Positions 15,626-24,041 of a DNA stretch of 64,000 nt are shown in pieces. The notes under the pieces were generated by a model, which was given only the letters and a program-made list of their open reading frames with translations, had not been told where the DNA came from and made no database searches. A program made the translations under genes and the position numbers. The DNA comes from Thermoplasmata archaeon (GTDB lineage Archaea > Thermoplasmatota > E2 > DHVEG-1). The stretch is from the NCBI GenBank assembly GCA_014894395.1, contig JADBLO010000003.1, positions 1-64,000 of the forward strand, given 5' to 3'. Position 1 is the first letter of the stretch, and the number at the start of each line of letters is the position of its first letter.

Positions 15626-15633
15626 CTTAAATA
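15626..15633 (+). promoter_or_regulatory. TATA box for the first beta-helix gene
   Basis: CTTAAATA about 37-44 nt upstream of the ATG at 15670, within the block AACAAAGACTTAAATA shared with the promoter at 17563. A GGGAAGG just upstream of the ATG would serve as ribosome site. Confidence 0.45.
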
Positions 15634-15669
15634 ACGGAGGATTGTTCTTTTTTATAGGGAAGGAAATAT

Positions 15670-16854
15670 ATGAAAAGGAAATGTTTGGCGGTTGGAATCA
15701 TTCTCTTGTTCGTTGCAACGGGTATCATTCCATCCACTGCACAGGATATAGAGAAATCTCAGTCAGCATCAAGAGGCAACTGGTTGTACGTTGGTGGGAG
15801 TGGTCCAGGGAACTATACCAAGATTCAGGATGCAATCAATGATTCTTCTAACGGGGATACGGTTTTTGTTTATAGTGGAATATATTATGAGAACATCATC
15901 ATAAATAAGACTGGCATCAGTCTGATTGGTGAAGATAAATATTCAACGATTATTGATGGAAAAAGAGAAGATGACACTATATGGATACGAGCATCGTTTG
16001 TTAAAGTTAGTGGTTTTACAATAGTGAATTGTTCGACGGAAGGCAGTTATGCAGGTATTCTTGTATTGGAAGAAAAATGGTGGGAACCTAGTAATCCTCC
16101 CTATCTTTCCGACATAAATATTTCAGATTGTATCATAAAAAATAATAGATGTGGGATTCGATTGTACAGCGTTTATGCCACTAATGTATCATCTTGTATA
16201 ATTCATAATAATTCTGCCAACGGTATTTATGTCGTGGCATCATCTCATATCAATATGAACAGATGTGAAATTACGCATAACGGCGATATTTATATTGGTG
16301 GAGTCTTTATCAAAAGAGATGATACGATTGGAATTAGTGATTATGTTTCTATCTCAAATTGTTCAATCTCTTATAACTTTTGGAGTGGTATATACGTAAT
16401 GGAAGATTCACAAAATATTGAATTTTACCATAACAATATCTTTGAAAATACGAACTATGGAATTTTGGTTTCGGAGAGTAACGCCAAAATATACGGCAAT
16501 CACATCTATAACAATGGTATCGGTGGGTTTTTGGATGGCGGCATACTCCTCCAGGATTGTACCAACAATATTACAGTTTATGATAATAATATTGAAACAA
16601 ACAATCAATATGGTTTGTATCTCCTAAGGTCATCAGCTAACTCAATAACTAAAAATAATTTCATCCAAAATAAATACAACGCCTATTTTTTACAATTCTC
16701 GTTATTTAATCATTGGAATGGGAATTATTGGACCGACTGGGTGGGTTTAGGACCAAAATTAATCAAAGGAAAATTAGGTGAAGTATTTGTTCCTTGGGTG
16801 AATTTCGACTGGCGTCCTGCACAAGAACCCTATGACATCCCAGGGACGAAGTAA
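15670..16854 (+). CDS. Secreted right-handed beta-helix (NosD-like) protein 1
   Basis: 394 residues. A Sec signal (MKRKCLAVGIILLFVATGII, cleaved near TAQD) is followed by the block NWLYVGGSGPGNYTKIQDAI that opens many archaeal periplasmic copper-binding/NosD-like proteins. Then come short parallel-beta coils, rich in N, I and S, with repeated forms such as NNxxGIYVxxS. The end is VNFDWRPAQEPYDIPGTK. These beta-helices resemble carbohydrate-binding or hydrolysing folds, but no catalytic residues are evident. Proteins at 24042 and 17601 are paralogues; the one at 24042 is very close and even shares the downstream 90 nt, so they are recent duplicates. Confidence 0.85.
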   Translation: MKRKCLAVGIILLFVATGIIPSTAQDIEKSQSASRGNWLYVGGSGPGNYTKIQDAINDSSNGDTVFVYSGIYYENIIINKTGISLIGEDKYSTIIDGKREDDTIWIRASFVKVSGFTIVNCSTEGSYAGILVLEEKWWEPSNPPYLSDINISDCIIKNNRCGIRLYSVYATNVSSCIIHNNSANGIYVVASSHINMNRCEITHNGDIYIGGVFIKRDDTIGISDYVSISNCSISYNFWSGIYVMEDSQNIEFYHNNIFENTNYGILVSESNAKIYGNHIYNNGIGGFLDGGILLQDCTNNITVYDNNIETNNQYGLYLLRSSANSITKNNFIQNKYNAYFLQFSLFNHWNGNYWTDWVGLGPKLIKGKLGEVFVPWVNFDWRPAQEPYDIPGTK

Positions 16855-16914
16855 AAAAAGTATGAAATTGTAGTCTTTTATAGGAGTAATTATTATCCTC
16901 CACTTAGAATTTAA

Positions 16915-16948
16915 CCGGTAATCTGGGGTTCAAATCCCTTCCCCTGCA
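16915..16948 (+). repeat. tRNA-3'-end-like repeat, copy 4
   Basis: CCGGTAATCTGGGGTTCAAA then TCCCTTCCCCTGCA, followed by CTTTTTAC. It lies 60 nt after the beta-helix stop. The preceding bases TAGGAGTAATTATTATCC and AATTTAA are shared with copy 9 after the third beta-helix gene. Confidence 0.75.
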
Positions 16949-17019
16949 CTTTTTACTATCAGTTTTTTGTGGACTTTTTCCTTTTAAATAGTAAGAAAAT
17001 TTAATGGTGAAAAAAAATA

Positions 17020-17430
17020 TTAGACACGTTGTAGGATAATTCCATATGGTATACCGAAATAACCAAAGCCAAAGCTAGAACTACTTTTTATATTCGTAAG
17101 CCCTAATGTGTTATAATCACCGATAAAAAAGAACTCCGCTGTCATTGTAATTCCTTGATTATGTAAAATTAGTTGGTCTTGATTAACGGTAAAATTTCCA
17201 AGATATGAAGAGAATAATAAACTGCCATTTTCAAAAAATTTCAAAGAAAAAGTAGAGCTGCTATTTGACCCTTTCCAACTTCCTATTAAATGAGAACGCT
17301 CTCCAGTTAACATTACATTATCTCTTGTGATTGATACATTATCTCTTGGGATTGACCAACCCATTAAAAGACCCACAATAAATGTAACTATAATACCCAC
17401 TATAATAGCAATCACAATCTGTTTTTTCAT
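17020..17430 (-). CDS. Membrane-anchored exported protein, unknown
   Basis: 136 residues. A single N-terminal hydrophobic segment (KKQIVIAIIVGIIVTFIVGL) is followed by an exported domain of about 110 residues rich in S, G, N and F. SHLIGSWKGSN and FKFFENGSLLF-type strands resemble the small lipocalin-like 'GxW' domains (start of strand A in DUF5640-like proteins), but this is a weak resemblance. It sits alone on the minus strand between tRNA-like repeat copies 4 and 5, so it is the sole content of one apparent cassette. Confidence 0.65.
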   Translation of the reverse strand: MKKQIVIAIIVGIIVTFIVGLLMGWSIPRDNVSITRDNVMLTGERSHLIGSWKGSNSSSTFSLKFFENGSLLFSSYLGNFTVNQDQLILHNQGITMTAEFFFIGDYNTLGLTNIKSSSSFGFGYFGIPYGIILQRV

Positions 17431-17527
17431 TTTTCATTTCCCCACAATTGATAGCATTCGATTCTTTAAAAATATATCCTGAGAAATGGGTAACAAGTGT
17501 TCAATATCATCTAAAGGTAGTGATAGT

Positions 17528-17543
17528 AATCATTTCCTTTGCA
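17528..17543 (+). repeat. tRNA-3'-end-like repeat, copy 5 (decayed)
   Basis: AATCATTTCCTTTGCA followed by CTTTTTTATTATAACAAAG. It differs from copy 3 at several bases but has the same position relative to the T-run and to the AACAAAGAYTTAAATA promoter block. It is the weakest member of the set and is accepted mainly through this shared context. Confidence 0.4.
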
Positions 17544-17562
17544 CTTTTTTATTATAACAAAG

Positions 17563-17571
17563 ATTTAAATA
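17563..17571 (+). promoter_or_regulatory. TATA box for the second beta-helix gene
   Basis: ATTTAAATA about 30-38 nt before the ATG at 17601, in the same AACAAAGAYTTAAATA context as the promoter at 15626. It supports the downstream start rather than the much longer frame beginning at 17448. Confidence 0.5.
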
Positions 17572-17600
17572 GACAAGGGCTCTTTATTTCATATGGAGGA

Positions 17601-18566
17601 ATGGCATTGATTCAAAAAGGGCAGGTTGTTCTAATCGTTCTCTTGTTCATCACAACATGCATTATACCAACGACTGCACAGGATATTGGGAACTCATCTC
17701 AGTCAACATCAAGAGGTAACTGGTTGTATGTGGGTGGGTCAGGTCCAGGGAATTACAGTAAGATTCAGGATGCGATAGATAATGCAAGTGATGGAGATAC
17801 AGTGTTTGTCTATAGTGGCAATTATCAGCAGGGCATGATTGGAGTAAATAAAACAATATGTCTTCGTGGAGAGGACAAAAATACAACTGTTATAGATGGT
17901 TGTGGACAAACTTATATATTCAGGCTGGTCAATGTTGATTTTTACACACTTTTTATTGAAATCAATGGTTTTACTATTCAAAATGCTAGTGCGGGAATCG
18001 AAATCTTTTCTCATAATAATACAATCAGTGGTAACATAATTCAAAATAATGTATACGGCATTGTAATAGGGTGGGCGAGTAATAATTTAATTTACGGTAA
18101 TGTGATTAGAAAAAATTCTTTTGGTATATCTACTCTTGGTGGCGACACATGGAATAATAAAATTGAACGAAATATCATAGAAAATAATTCATATGGGATT
18201 ACTATTAGAGACTATGCGGAGGATACTTTTATTCAAAATAATACCATAATAAATAATTCTGAGACCGGAATTTCTGTGAACGGTTATCGTAATACAGTTG
18301 TTGAAAAAAACAATATATTTGGAAATAACCTAAATGCATTTTTTATAATCGATTTTGATTCATTATTGAGAAGGCCTCGTGAAATTACTTGGAGTAAAAA
18401 TTATTGGGGAAAAACACCTTTACGACATATGATTATTTTCGGCAATTTGAAAAGATATCCTTTTTATCAGCCTCCACCTCCACATCCTCCGCAATATATT
18501 TTATATAATTGGTTAAACTTCGACTGGCATCCTGCACAAGAACCCTATGATATTGGAGGAAGTTGA
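17601..18566 (+). CDS. Secreted right-handed beta-helix (NosD-like) protein 2
   Basis: 321 residues from ATG 17601 (MALIQKGQVVLIVLLFITTC), set by GGAGGA directly upstream and the TATA box at 17563; the open frame reaches back to 17448 but would cross both the promoter and repeat copy 5. After the signal peptide comes NWLYVGGSGPGNYSKIQDAI, then short beta-helix coils (for example NNVYGIVIGWASNNLIYGN) and the closing LNFDWHPAQEPYDI. It is shorter than proteins 1 and 3, with a proline-rich loop PPPPHPPQ before the end. The TGA touches the start of the next secreted gene, so the two share a transcript. Confidence 0.82.
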   Translation: MALIQKGQVVLIVLLFITTCIIPTTAQDIGNSSQSTSRGNWLYVGGSGPGNYSKIQDAIDNASDGDTVFVYSGNYQQGMIGVNKTICLRGEDKNTTVIDGCGQTYIFRLVNVDFYTLFIEINGFTIQNASAGIEIFSHNNTISGNIIQNNVYGIVIGWASNNLIYGNVIRKNSFGISTLGGDTWNNKIERNIIENNSYGITIRDYAEDTFIQNNTIINNSETGISVNGYRNTVVEKNNIFGNNLNAFFIIDFDSLLRRPREITWSKNYWGKTPLRHMIIFGNLKRYPFYQPPPPHPPQYILYNWLNFDWHPAQEPYDIGGS

Positions 18567-19511
18567 ATGAAAGATACCTGGATGAAGAAAGGTTTAGTTG
18601 TTTCTGTTATCCTCTTATTCCTCGGTGTCACAGTTGCGCCAAGCATCAACTTCACTGTAGTCAAAGCATCCAATGACAACGACCTTGTAGAAGTTACTAC
18701 CCAGGCATGTGGTATCAAAGGATTTGGAGATGCCACCGTAAAACTCACCAGACAACAGTACCAGAATCTGGAGCAGTATCTGGTTGATTTCAGGTCACGG
18801 TTGAATAAGACATCAACAAGGGAAGAGGCTGTTCCTATTTTCAAGGAAGCTGTTGTGGAATTGAACAAGTATGGGTTGTTACCGAAGGGAATGAGTGTTA
18901 AACAGGCTCAACGATTAGCAACTGGACCTTATCAAAACACCAAATTATTGAAGTGTTTAGAAAAATTATCGAATAAATCAGAGAATCTATCGCTTCTAGA
19001 AGGAAATGCATTTTGTTTAATCTATGGAGAAGCTGAGAGCTATACATATTTTCAAGGTCCTGTAAGTAAGGTGATTTTTTATGTCGCATGTATACTAGAT
19101 TACATCTTAATAAAGCACACCCACCTTTTGAATTCACTTATTGGTGTTGGATTAATATTTTTAGAATTATTCCTATTCTATTTTTCCATGTTATTATTTT
19201 TATTATCAGATTCTCTAAGGAATTTCCCCTATATCGGTGGTATTATTTATTATGGAGATTTAACTCAAACATCAAACAAAGAACATCACTATTCTCCTGC
19301 TGAAGGAAGTATATGGACTATTGGAGCATTTGGTATCAGACATTGGAACGGGTCATTCTACGGCAACCTTCCTTTCACATTAACTATACAAAGAACTACA
19401 TATTATCCTGGAGTGAATGGGTTTACTGGATTAAGACTTTCTTCTGACTCTTCAGAGATTTACTTTGGTTCTGCTCTCCGAGTAAAAATAGGTTCCGAAA
19501 TACCGACATAA
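18567..19511 (+). CDS. Exported protein of a local paralogous family, member 1
   Basis: 314 residues. Signal peptide (MKKGLVVSVILLFLGVTVAP), then a helical domain with VKLTRQQYQNLEQYL, LNKTSTREEAVPIFKEAVVE and LLPKGMSVKQAQRL, then two hydrophobic segments (about residues 170-215), and a C-terminal beta domain with GDLT, IWTIGAFG and HWNGSFYGNL. The same three-part layout occurs in the gene at 19688 and the helical part also in 22453. The function is unknown; the membrane segments suggest it stays anchored with both domains outside. GGAGGA 8 nt before the ATG supports the start. Confidence 0.75.
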   Translation: MKDTWMKKGLVVSVILLFLGVTVAPSINFTVVKASNDNDLVEVTTQACGIKGFGDATVKLTRQQYQNLEQYLVDFRSRLNKTSTREEAVPIFKEAVVELNKYGLLPKGMSVKQAQRLATGPYQNTKLLKCLEKLSNKSENLSLLEGNAFCLIYGEAESYTYFQGPVSKVIFYVACILDYILIKHTHLLNSLIGVGLIFLELFLFYFSMLLFLLSDSLRNFPYIGGIIYYGDLTQTSNKEHHYSPAEGSIWTIGAFGIRHWNGSFYGNLPFTLTIQRTTYYPGVNGFTGLRLSSDSSEIYFGSALRVKIGSEIPT

Positions 19512-19568
19512 CTTAAGAACCATGGAAAATAGAAAGTATGAAATTGTAGACTGATAAGGAGGAAAACA

Positions 19569-19624
19569 TCATCTGTCAATCCTTGTCGTACCGGTAATCT
19601 GGGGTTCAAATCCCTTCCCCTGCA
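19569..19624 (+). repeat. tRNA-3'-end-like repeat, copy 6 (long form)
   Basis: TCATCTGTCAATCCTTGTCG then TACCGG, GGGGTTCAAATCCC and TTCCCCTGCA. It is followed at once by ACTTTTATATACATA, which contains a TATA box for the next gene. It follows the motif AAAGTATGAAATTGTAG (19534) that also lies after other genes in the array. Confidence 0.75.
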
Positions 19625-19687
19625 TACTTTTATATACATAATGTGTATTACGTGACATGTATTAGCATAGCATACGGAGGAAAAAAT

Positions 19688-20542
19688 ATGGCGAAAAATC
19701 GAAAAGTAAAGAAGTCTTTAACAATAGGAATAATTTTTCTGTTAATTTGCCTGGCTATTGCTCCGGGTATCAACGCAAACCTCAGTAGAATATCTACCAA
19801 TGATGAACTCTTAGATATTACCATAGAAATAATTGGTCTCGAAGACACAACAAATCTACACACAGTAAAAATAACAAAACAGCAATCAGTCGAATTAGAG
19901 AAGATATTTAACACTTTAAAATCAAAATTAAATAAAACAACAACCCGTGAGGAAACCATTGCCATCTTCAATAAGGTAATTATAGAATTAGATAATAATG
20001 GGCTACTACTCGAAGGAATTAGTGTAAAAGAGGTACAACGATTAATAACTGAGAACTTTCAAAACTTTCAGTATGTGAATAGTTATAAATCAGCATTAAC
20101 TGCTGATGATAAATACGAAAATCTTCTGTGTTATATTGCAGGAAATACTACCCTTACTTCTTTTTTGAATAAATTAGACGTTTTTCTTAATTTTCTAGGA
20201 AGTTTTTTATCTTATTTACCTGTTATTTTAATTGCATTATCTGCAGCAGTCATCATAAAACTCGCCAACATATTTTTTGGATATAAAAGACCGTATCTAA
20301 TGATTTTTGGAGACCTTACAACTTCTGGGTATATGCTTAAGCCAATTCCTTCCAATGGATGGATTTGGACAAATGGTCTTTTCGGCGTGAAAAATTGGAC
20401 TGGAAGTTTTTATGGCAATCTTTTTCCTTTCCCATTTGTACTTCCACCAAGCCCCGGAGTTTCAAACTTTAGAGGAATTAGCATACGATATAGTAATTAT
20501 TGTTATTTCTTAGGAACTGCATTTCGAGCAAAGTTCATTTGA
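19688..20542 (+). CDS. Exported protein of a local paralogous family, member 2
   Basis: 284 residues from ATG 19688, selected because ACGGAGG lies 8-10 nt upstream; an upstream in-frame ATG at 19643 has no such site. Layout as in member 1: signal (VKKSLTIGIIFLLICLAIAP), helical part with LKSKLNKTTTREETIAIFNK and LLLEGISVKEVQRL, hydrophobic segments, and the C-terminal GDLTTSG, IWTNGLFG and WTGSFYGNL. Identity to member 1 is moderate, so the duplication is not recent. The gene sits between tRNA-like copies 6 and 7 as a single-gene cassette. Function unknown. Confidence 0.75.
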   Translation: MAKNRKVKKSLTIGIIFLLICLAIAPGINANLSRISTNDELLDITIEIIGLEDTTNLHTVKITKQQSVELEKIFNTLKSKLNKTTTREETIAIFNKVIIELDNNGLLLEGISVKEVQRLITENFQNFQYVNSYKSALTADDKYENLLCYIAGNTTLTSFLNKLDVFLNFLGSFLSYLPVILIALSAAVIIKLANIFFGYKRPYLMIFGDLTTSGYMLKPIPSNGWIWTNGLFGVKNWTGSFYGNLFPFPFVLPPSPGVSNFRGISIRYSNYCYFLGTAFRAKFI

Positions 20543-20601
20543 AGAATCAGAATGATTTGAGAAGAGAACGTATAATAATGGAGATGATAAGGCGGAAATC
20601 A

Positions 20602-20657
20602 TCATCCGTCAATCCTTGTCATGCCGGTAATCTTGTGTTCAAATCCCTTCCCCTGCA
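20602..20657 (+). repeat. tRNA-3'-end-like repeat, copy 7 (long form)
   Basis: TCATCCGTCAATCCTTGTCA then TGCCGG, TTGTGTTCAAATCCC and TTCCCCTGCA. Outside the array core it also shares GATAAGGCGGAAA upstream with copy 6 (GATAAGGAGGAAAA), so the duplicated unit is longer than the tRNA part. Confidence 0.75.
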
Positions 20658-20712
20658 TCTAAAAACATATCCTCCTTTGGGAAAGCATTGACACGGTTTA
20701 CATTGGTACGAA

Positions 20713-21114
20713 TCAACCAACGATGAGTACGAAAGGACCTATCATATACCCTGTCTTTGAATACGTCATGTTCCCAACTACGACGGTGAGGTAAATGCGC
20801 GCTATCGGGTAGAAATCAGCACCCCCACATCCTGTCCACCCACCAGGTGGTAGGGAGATTGGTGGAAAACTACTATTAAAAAGGACTTTTCCAGATAATG
20901 TAGTTTCATTGTAAGACCTAACAACAGTGATTGTTGTGTCACCATCATTCTCAACTGTCATATGCCAACCATACCCAATTTTTCCCTCATGTTCACGATA
21001 CACACCTGCTCCAATATACACTTTATAATGCTCTGAGGATTGGGTTTTTGCTAAGGCAGGAACGCTTGAACCAAGAAACAACAGGATAATTCCAACGACT
21101 ATTATTTTTTTCAT
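20713..21114 (-). CDS. Exported beta-rich protein, unknown
   Basis: 133 residues. Signal peptide MKKIIVVGIILLFLGSSVPA with a likely cut after ALA; the mature part is about 110 residues, beta-rich, with GYGWHMTVENDGDTTITVV resembling a CARDB/immunoglobulin-like strand pair and two cysteine-glycine turns (GGWTGCGG). It ends with a short hydrophobic tail YMIGPFVLIVG. GGAGGAAAAAAC precedes the ATG on the coding strand. It stands alone, minus strand, between repeat copies 7 and 8. No enzyme motif is visible. Confidence 0.65.
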   Translation of the reverse strand: MKKIIVVGIILLFLGSSVPALAKTQSSEHYKVYIGAGVYREHEGKIGYGWHMTVENDGDTTITVVRSYNETTLSGKVLFNSSFPPISLPPGGWTGCGGADFYPIARIYLTVVVGNMTYSKTGYMIGPFVLIVG

Positions 21115-21197
21115 GTTTTTTCCTCCTTTATCAGTATTTTATAACAATGTTCTCCTATAAATAGGTTATTTACTCACTTATTAATCAGAGAATCATT

Positions 21198-21224
21198 CCA
21201 GGGCTCAAATCCCTTCCCCTGCAC
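21198..21224 (+). repeat. tRNA-3'-end-like repeat, copy 8 (T-arm and acceptor)
   Basis: CCAGGGCTCAAATCCCTTCC then CCTGCA, followed by CTTTTTTATCC. The T-loop reads CTCAAAT instead of TTCAAAT. The T-run after CA is as in copies 3, 4 and 5. Confidence 0.65.
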
Positions 21225-21306
21225 TTTTTTATCCTTATATCAGAAGCAAAGCAAATGTTATATACCACCTGTCCTATTACATCCCACGATATTCCCACGT
21301 AGGTGA

Positions 21307-21729
21307 ATGATGAATTCAATTGTACGACTGGACACACGGGGACGATTGGTAATCCCCAATGAATTCCGAGAACCTCTCAACCTGAAAGAAGGAGATGAGG
21401 TCTTACTGAGCTTAGACCAGAAGACAGACACCATAACGATTAGCCCGATTTACGGAAAACCCAAAGACATTGTAAAAATGGAAATCGAATTCGGTGATAC
21501 TCCTGGCTGTCTTGCAAGGATTGCACAGAAAATCGCTGATATGAAGATTGATTTGGTGATGACGGAGTCAAAGAGTTCTCAACGGGGAAAAGCTGCCCGA
21601 TGGAATATCATCGCTGACCTTTCCAAGTGTTCCTGCTCAGCGAATGAGATTAAACAATCCTTGTTACAATCTGGTTTTGTGGAGTCTATGAGTATCACAC
21701 GGATAGCTCGTGAACGTCTTCATCGCTGA
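21307..21729 (+). CDS. AbrB-type DNA-binding protein with an ACT-like domain
   Basis: 140 residues. Residues 1-45 are a swapped-hairpin AbrB/SpoVT domain (VRLDTRGRLVIPNEFREPLN, then LKEGDEVLLSLD). Residues about 58-135 look like an ACT domain, KMEIEFGDTPGCLARIAQKI followed by KIDLVMTES, the loop where amino acids bind in ACT regulators. Fusions of this kind are small-molecule-sensing transcription factors in archaea. A TATATA element about 55 nt upstream and the two adjacent ATGs at 21307 and 21310 mark the start. It stands before a run of secreted genes and might control them; that is inference. Confidence 0.8.
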   Translation: MMNSIVRLDTRGRLVIPNEFREPLNLKEGDEVLLSLDQKTDTITISPIYGKPKDIVKMEIEFGDTPGCLARIAQKIADMKIDLVMTESKSSQRGKAARWNIIADLSKCSCSANEIKQSLLQSGFVESMSITRIARERLHR

Positions 21730-21823
21730 ACAAGATGGTATTTCATCAATAATGTCCAGTTTAAAAATGGAAGACAATAACGAGTTAGTGGAGGATATAT
21801 GCAAGAATGGAGGGAAATGAATT

Positions 21824-22402
21824 ATGAATAAGAAAAAGAAAATTATCATAGGTAGTATCGGAGCTGTTGTCCTTATTTTGTTGACATCATTTACAATAGT
21901 TATTGGAAAACAAGATAATAATAAAACCATAGCAAATTCACCATTGTTTGCAATCCGAATACAAAAAACAATCAATGGAGAACAAAAATCAGTAACATCT
22001 CAATATCTTGGAAAAGGAAAAGAATGTAAGATATCGATTATCTACAGAGATATTAGAATTGAATCTCTTCAAAAAATTATTGAGAGAATCAGTAAAATGA
22101 GCGACGCTCAATTGGTAGAATTGGCCGGTTTGATTGGTTGTAACAAGATGGTGAATGAAAATAGGCAACAAATCCTTCGTCTTCTTTATCAATTGAAAAA
22201 CAACCCAGGTGAAATCAAAAAACAATTGAGTATAATACCGGAAGATAGTTCACATATTACTAAAGGTTGTCCACCTACTACTTTTCCCATGTGCAACACT
22301 TGTCAATGGTTTCCTGGTTGTGCTCTATTTTGGATATGGGTATTTTTAATAGGTGTCATAGATACAATCATTAGTATCCTTCTAGGTGATATTTATTCTT
22401 AA
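21824..22402 (+). CDS. Exported 'SPLF...YLGKG' family protein, member 1
   Basis: 192 residues. Signal or anchor (KKKIIIGSIGAVVLILLTSF), then SPLFAIRIQKTINGEQKSVT and SQYLGKG, a helical region (LQKIIERISKMSDAQLVELA), and a C-terminal cysteine-containing hydrophobic segment CPPTTFPMCNTCQWFPGC followed by a membrane helix. The gene at 23384 has the same layout. Two membrane segments enclose an exterior domain, and the four cysteines could form disulfides or bind metal. I know no function for this family. Confidence 0.7.
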   Translation: MNKKKKIIIGSIGAVVLILLTSFTIVIGKQDNNKTIANSPLFAIRIQKTINGEQKSVTSQYLGKGKECKISIIYRDIRIESLQKIIERISKMSDAQLVELAGLIGCNKMVNENRQQILRLLYQLKNNPGEIKKQLSIIPEDSSHITKGCPPTTFPMCNTCQWFPGCALFWIWVFLIGVIDTIISILLGDIYS

Positions 22403-22452
22403 AATTATTTATTGGAGAGTATTGATATAAAATAGTATATGGGAGAAAAGAT

Positions 22453-23250
22453 ATGCAAAAGAAACCTCTGATTGGGAAATGTTTGGCGGTTGGAATCATT
22501 CTCTTATTCGCTGTGATGGCAATTTCACCAGTAATCAATGCACGTAATAATACGATAGTATCCAAACCAGTTTCTACATCTGAGAAAGAAAACACTGTTT
22601 CGATTACTCTTCTGGAATACAAACCAGATGGAAGTATTGCGAAATCTATTGTTAAAGTGTCATGTGAACAGGAACAGAAACTAAGAATGGAATTGAATGG
22701 TGTTAATGACCTGAATACTCGGTTATCCATTTACAAGAAATATAATATTATCCCCTCGGAAGTTACTGTTGAGAAATTACGAGCTGGAATGGAAGAGAAA
22801 GCACAAAAAATGATGTTAACACAGGAAAAGTTAAAACAAATCATATCAACTAATTCGCTTAATACTCGGAAAAAATTTAATTTACCTTATACTGGTTTCG
22901 TTTCTGTTTCTATTAATATGATGTGTAACGTATCAGGTATTGGCCGATATTTTACAATTCCTTTTGGTCTCACTTCATTGACATGGTTACTTTTATTGGG
23001 TAAAAATGGTAGAACAACAATTCCATGTTTTGATATACAAGATACTTTAATTGGATATTACTATATTTTTACGTCTGGTGGATTGTTACCAGACCAGGAG
23101 ATTGAAACTCTAATAGGAGTTGTGAAATTGAATGGTTTCGTAGGATACATGGAATGGGAACTGGTTCCCACCCCTGTTGGATGGGAATTAAATAATATAA
23201 TTTCAGGATTCGCCGTATACTTTCGTTCAATTGGTATACCTCCAGATTAG
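22453..23250 (+). CDS. Exported protein related to the 18567/19688 family
   Basis: 265 residues. Signal MQKKPLIGKCLAVGIILLFA, nearly identical to that of the beta-helix proteins, with a probable cut near VINA. A helical region follows (VSCEQEQKLRMELNGVNDLN, IIPSEVTVEKLRAG), aligned in order with the VKLTRQQY... and LLPKGMSVKQAQRL parts of the gene at 18567. The C-terminal half is hydrophobic and beta-rich, including LNGFVGYMEWELV. GAGAAAAG before the ATG is a weak ribosome site. Sharing of signal peptides between unrelated mature domains suggests domain swapping in this array. Function unknown. Confidence 0.7.
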   Translation: MQKKPLIGKCLAVGIILLFAVMAISPVINARNNTIVSKPVSTSEKENTVSITLLEYKPDGSIAKSIVKVSCEQEQKLRMELNGVNDLNTRLSIYKKYNIIPSEVTVEKLRAGMEEKAQKMMLTQEKLKQIISTNSLNTRKKFNLPYTGFVSVSINMMCNVSGIGRYFTIPFGLTSLTWLLLLGKNGRTTIPCFDIQDTLIGYYYIFTSGGLLPDQEIETLIGVVKLNGFVGYMEWELVPTPVGWELNNIISGFAVYFRSIGIPPD

Positions 23251-23383
23251 CATAAAAAGAAAGTATGAAATTGTAGATGTGAGACCTTACCGTCCAGATA
23301 CCACAGACTCCTTCCTTGTAAGCCTTTAAGGATATTCTTTTATAGGAGAACATTGTTATAAAATAGTAGAAAGGGGGAAAGTC

Positions 23384-23956
23384 ATGGATAAATATCCTCT
23401 GATTGGAGTAAGTATCTGTGCTGTGGTTCTTCTTATTCTTGGTTCGTTGACCAATGTCGTTGGGTATCAGTCCGTACAATCATCTGGTGTGAATGAGTCT
23501 CCGTTGTTTTTTGTGAGAACAAAGAGAGCAATCAACCAAGAAAGTAAAGATACCATTACTTCTAATTATCTTGGAAAAGGGAATGGAAATCTATTGTATT
23601 TTCCACTGAGAAATAACAAGACTGAACTACTGAAAAACATCTTCGAATCAATTAAAAAAATGGATGATGCAACTTTCCAGAGATTTCTCATTCTTATAAA
23701 ACAACATTTAAGAGAAACCACATCTTTGAATGACAAGCAATTACATGAAATAGACAATGGGTTGACTGTAATCAGAAAACAAGCTAGCTTACGATTTCTG
23801 TCACCATCTGTAGAACCGAATACTACAATGATAATGTGTGGTTTTACATTTGACCATATAGATTGCTTGTTTTTCTTTTTATTACTGATATTTTTGGTTA
23901 TTATGAATATTTTGCTATTTATTTTATATGATATACGGATATTACCAACTGCCTAG
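23384..23956 (+). CDS. Exported 'SPLF...YLGKG' family protein, member 2
   Basis: 190 residues. Anchor KYPLIGVSICAVVLLILGSL, then SPLFFVRTKRAINQESKDTI and SNYLGKGNG, a helical section (LLKNIFESIKKMDDATFQRF) and a C-terminal membrane helix. Aligned with the protein at 21824, the conserved core is SPLFxxRxxRxI...TSxYLGKG plus the 'ISKMSDAQLVEL / IKKMDDATFQRF' helix. The C-terminal four-cysteine cluster of member 1 is reduced to MCGFTFDHIDC. GGGGGA upstream of the ATG fits the start. Confidence 0.7.
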   Translation: MDKYPLIGVSICAVVLLILGSLTNVVGYQSVQSSGVNESPLFFVRTKRAINQESKDTITSNYLGKGNGNLLYFPLRNNKTELLKNIFESIKKMDDATFQRFLILIKQHLRETTSLNDKQLHEIDNGLTVIRKQASLRFLSPSVEPNTTMIMCGFTFDHIDCLFFFLLLIFLVIMNILLFILYDIRILPTA

Positions 23957-24041
23957 CATTGAGTTCGAGAATCTTCATTTCATAAATAATTGCCAAAACG
24001 TATGAATAAGTAAAAAATGTAGGAATAAACGAGGAAAATCA

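Noticed and set aside
17448-17600. N-terminal extension of the second beta-helix gene
   Set aside because: It would cross the decayed repeat copy, the T-run and the TATA box, and has no signal-peptide logic; the start at 17601 has a ribosome site and a proper signal.
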